Shown: positions 4,840 to 7,278 of the stretch, piece after piece | Layout of the letters: each line of letters begins with the position of its first letter | Position numbering within the stretch: the first letter of the stretch is position 1 | Assembly: GCA_964642165.1 (NCBI GenBank) | Contig: CAZXOC010000337.1 | Span: 1 to 7,278 of the forward strand | From: CAYRVX01 sp964642165 | GTDB lineage: Bacteria > Planctomycetota > Phycisphaerae > SM23-33 | Direction of reading: 5' to 3' | Length of the DNA: 7,278 nucleotides | Translations under genes and position numbers: made by a program | The notes under the pieces: model-generated | Database searches by the model: none | Told to the model about the DNA's origin: nothing | Seen by the model: the letters and a program-made list of their open reading frames with translations, nothing else

Positions 4840-7278
4840 TCAGTACTCGATGCGGTAGTCGACACGGTCGGCCTTCGCCCGGATCTTCCCGGCGATCTGG
4901 TCGAAGTCGGCCAGCCGCACCCGCCATCGATAGGTGCGCGTGCCGTCGGCGTTGGCATCGACGAAGTACTTGCCGCGCCAGCCCAGCGGCTTCGGGAGAT
5001 CGGACTCCTGCTTGATGGACCTCACCTTGCGCCGGGTGGTGAACGCGACGTCGGTGTAGATCTCCTCGAGGTCGTACTCCTGCTTGCACCACTGGGCGCG
5101 GATGTACACCCCCGGCGCGCGGAGGACGAACAGCGGCTTGTCGGCCCACTTCTTCCAGTCTCCCGGCACGCGGATCCGCGCGATGGTCCACCGCTGGGGC
5201 CCGTGGACGGTGAGGCGGCTGCCGTCGACCTCCGTCCGCGCGGGGGCCTCCCGACGGGCGAGCGGGATGTGCATCCGGAACGCGGGGTCGCCGTACAGGT
5301 GACGGGCGATCAGTGTCCGCCGGTCCGTGCCGCCGCGCTCGAGCTGGCCGCCCTCGCGGACGGTGAGCATCTTGCGGTTGAGCGCGTCGCGGCTGGCGGC
5401 GCCGAGCGTCGCGCCGCCCAGCACGGACTGCCAGAACGCGTAGCGCAGCTCCTGGTGAGGCGCCGGCGCGGGCACGGCATTGCCGCAGAACGCCACCGCG
5501 CCGTTGCGGAACAGCCGGGAGATGATCGAGATGAACTTGTGCTCGGCGTGCAGGGCGGTCGTCCCGCAGCCGGCCGACTCGACCACGCACGGCGACAGCA
5601 GCACGTTGGCGTCCACCGTGTACGTCTCGCCGAGGCCCCGGAACCACGAATGGGCGCCGTGCACGATCGCCGCGACGTGGGTGAGCGGCGAGTGCGCGTA
5701 ACACGTCCCCGCCCGCCTCGTCCTGCCCTTGGGGTCCTTCGTCTCCGGGCGGTCGTACTGGGTGTGCAGGTACTGCGTGCAGATGCCCACGTTGGCGAAC
5801 TGCGGGCCGAGCGAGTCCTCCCATCGCGCGAAGCCCACGCTGTGGCTCCACCTCGGGTCGAGCAGCGAGGCGTACGTGATCAGCCGGGACGCGTGCAGCG
5901 TCGCGAAGCGCGCGTTTTCGGCGATGACGCGGGCGACGGCGATCTCGAAGAACGGGTCGTCGTCGGTGTCGGCGTAGGGGACGTCCGACTCGACGAACGT
6001 CTCGGCGGCGGGGCCGTCGAGGACGAGCCGGAAGGGGATCGCGTCGGGATGGCCGACGATGCACAGGTACGACGGCGTGCGGCCCGCGGCGCGCCAGATG
6101 CCCTTCAGCCGCCGCTGGATCTCCTCCGCGGTGGGCGTGCACGTCTTGAGCGAGACGTGCTTGTCCTTCCTCCTGCGGTTCGGCCCGGAGGCGACGAGGG
6201 TGTACCGCGCGGCGCCGATCGCCACCGTGTCGGCGGACCAGAACGGGCCTTCGCCGGCACCCGAGAACTTGCCGTCGCCGTCGACGTCGAGGTAGATCCG
6301 CCGGAGTGAACCGCCTCGCCCCGCTCGGCCGCGCCCGCCCGGGCGGCGGACGATCGCGAAGCCGATCTTCCTGCCGCCGATCGTCGCGGTCCCGGCGTGG
6401 ACGGGCTCCTTGCCCGCGGGGATGCCCGCGGGGGGCTTGCCCGAGGCCTCCTTCCCCTCGAACCGGTTCATCCAGTGCGACTCGTATTCGAGCGGCACGG
6501 CGAGGCCGCCTCGCGCGGCGCACAGCAGCGGCGCGATCAGCGAGAGCTTCCGCTGCATCGTGCCCGTCCTGTCGAACGGGTTGGCGACGGCGAGGTAGTC
6601 GCACGCGGCGCCGTTCTTCGCCGCCCAGCCGATCGCTTCCTCGGCGCTGGCGAGGAACACCGCCTTGCGCCCCCGGCCGAACCCGCCGCGCGGGACGCCG
6701 CCGACGGCGAGCACCGTCTTCGCCCGCAGGCGATCCAGGGCCGACAGCACCTTCGGGGGCACGCGCTTGGCCTGGCAGTACAGCAGCGGGCAGTCCAGCC
6801 TCGCCGCCAGCGACGACGCCAGCAGCGCCGAGCCGTACTCGTCCTCGCGACAGACCACCGCCCGCCCGCACTCGCCCCAGAACCGGGACGCCAGCGCGCG
6901 CGAGGCGGCCCCGGCCGAGTCGGCCTCGAGGAGCGTCCACGTCAGCCCCTTCGGGGGCTTGGCGCCCGGGGCGACGGCGAGGGCGTAGACCTCCTCCGGG
7001 CGGTAGCGGGAGAGGTAGTCGGCCACCTCGCGTCCGATCTTGCCGGACGCCTCCACCGCGAGCACGGCGGGCTTCCTGCCGGTTCGGTGCGATGCGGCCG
7101 GGACCGCCGCGAGGTAGGCGAAGTCCTGCCAGGAGGCCCCGTCGGTCGTGCCGACCAGGAAGAGGGACCTCTTGCCGCCGTCCTCCGCCGCGCCGGCGAG
7201 TGCCGCCGTGACGAGTGCCGCGGCGACCGCCGCCGCCGCTCGCGCCGGGAGGAGCCGATTCGATACGCTTGGGCTCAT
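4840..7278 (-). CDS. Secreted gingipain-like (C25, clan CD) cysteine peptidase with N-terminal CW_binding_2-like units
   Basis: An 812-residue protein from an ATG at the very right edge. Its ribosome binding site is out of view and a longer N-terminus is not excluded, but residues 1-30 already make a good signal peptide (basic start, hydrophobic AAAAVAAALVTAALA, cut near AGA/AE). Residues about 40-135 and 136-223 are two related alpha/beta units: AxxLA helices, then PAVLAVEASGKI or CPLLYCQAKRV, then VYALAV or KTVLAVGGV. They resemble cell-wall-binding repeat 2 (PF04122). A third start (CDYLAVANPFD...APLL) follows. Residues 331-336 (DVDGDG) and 774-779 (DANADG) are likely Ca2+ loops. About 403-670 matches the C25 catalytic fold: YLCIVGHPDAIPF, SDVPYADTDDDPFFEIAVARVI, IVHGAHSWF with H540 (or H543), a hydrophobic strand ending ESAGC with C571, FRNGAVAFCGN and LYGDPAFRMHIP. 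The His-Cys spacing of 31 is close to the 33 of RgpB (His211, Cys244). Residues 680-812 are a beta-rich tail, not an evident type IX sorting domain. It is first of three co-oriented genes. Confidence 0.85.
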   Translation of the reverse strand: MSPSVSNRLLPARAAAAVAAALVTAALAGAAEDGGKRSLFLVGTTDGASWQDFAYLAAVPAASHRTGRKPAVLAVEASGKIGREVADYLSRYRPEEVYALAVAPGAKPPKGLTWTLLEADSAGAASRALASRFWGECGRAVVCREDEYGSALLASSLAARLDCPLLYCQAKRVPPKVLSALDRLRAKTVLAVGGVPRGGFGRGRKAVFLASAEEAIGWAAKNGAACDYLAVANPFDRTGTMQRKLSLIAPLLCAARGGLAVPLEYESHWMNRFEGKEASGKPPAGIPAGKEPVHAGTATIGGRKIGFAIVRRPGGRGRAGRGGSLRRIYLDVDGDGKFSGAGEGPFWSADTVAIGAARYTLVASGPNRRRKDKHVSLKTCTPTAEEIQRRLKGIWRAAGRTPSYLCIVGHPDAIPFRLVLDGPAAETFVESDVPYADTDDDPFFEIAVARVIAENARFATLHASRLITYASLLDPRWSHSVGFARWEDSLGPQFANVGICTQYLHTQYDRPETKDPKGRTRRAGTCYAHSPLTHVAAIVHGAHSWFRGLGETYTVDANVLLSPCVVESAGCGTTALHAEHKFISIISRLFRNGAVAFCGNAVPAPAPHQELRYAFWQSVLGGATLGAASRDALNRKMLTVREGGQLERGGTDRRTLIARHLYGDPAFRMHIPLARREAPARTEVDGSRLTVHGPQRWTIARIRVPGDWKKWADKPLFVLRAPGVYIRAQWCKQEYDLEEIYTDVAFTTRRKVRSIKQESDLPKPLGWRGKYFVDANADGTRTYRWRVRLADFDQIAGKIRAKADRVDYRIEY

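Noticed and set aside
4794..4958. 55-codon in-frame N-terminal extension of the PDZ/toroid protein
   Set aside because: It overlaps the peptidase C-terminus, is low-complexity, and would displace a clear signal peptide that has a well-spaced GGAGG.
2592..5015. Very long plus-strand open frame (807 codons) opposite the PDZ/toroid gene
   Set aside because: It is an antisense shadow: Arg/Gly/Pro/Ala-rich, low-complexity translation without domain motifs, caused by GC-saturated third positions of the real minus-strand gene. It has no signal peptide or start context.
4756..6309. 517-codon plus-strand open frame opposite the peptidase gene
   Set aside because: Compositionally biased antisense frame with no recognisable domain, explained by high GC.
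4742..6940. 732-codon minus-strand frame within the peptidase gene
   Set aside because: It overlaps the peptidase gene on the same strand in another frame and translates to arginine/proline-rich sequence with no fold pattern. The overlapping frame has clear C25 motifs and a signal peptide.

Overview
The window is a GC-rich, almost fully coding stretch of bacterial chromosome with four protein genes, all apparently exported or extracytoplasmic. GC-saturated third codon positions, large secreted multidomain proteins of rare architecture (PDZ plus toroid plus beta-sandwich; gingipain-like peptidase with DxDxDG loops; parallel beta-helix) and N-terminal export signals suggest a member of the Planctomycetota or a related PVC-group bacterium. 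This is an inference from protein style; no rRNA or other taxonomic marker is present.

Layout: bases 3-1523 (+) carry the 3' part of a gene for a fibronectin-III-like / right-handed parallel beta-helix protein, whose 5' end lies outside the window. It converges, across a 22-base gap, on a three-gene run on the minus strand that is transcribed from 7278 down to 1546. In transcription order these are: (i) an 812-residue gingipain-like (peptidase family C25, clan CD) protein with an N-terminal pair of CW_binding_2-like alpha/beta units (7278-4840); (ii) a 747-residue protein with signal peptide, PDZ domain, alpha/alpha-toroid and C-terminal beta-sandwich, resembling the DUF6288 type (4793-2550); (iii) a 335-residue exported HEAT-repeat protein (2553-1546). 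The first two are 46 bases apart, with a good Shine-Dalgarno before the second. The second and third overlap by ATGA, so they are very likely translationally coupled.

Working hypothesis: the three minus-strand genes form one operon for a cell-envelope or extracellular system in which a caspase-fold cysteine peptidase acts together with two large protein-binding or scaffold proteins (PDZ/toroid and HEAT). The substrate cannot be read from the sequence. The beta-helix gene on the other strand is probably an independent unit, perhaps a carbohydrate-active or surface protein.

No RNA gene, mobile element, CRISPR array or clear terminator was seen. There is no gene-free stretch longer than 46 bases. 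Promoters for both transcription units must lie outside the window. I found nothing that amounts to a clearly new system; the most notable content is the peptidase architecture and its operon partners.
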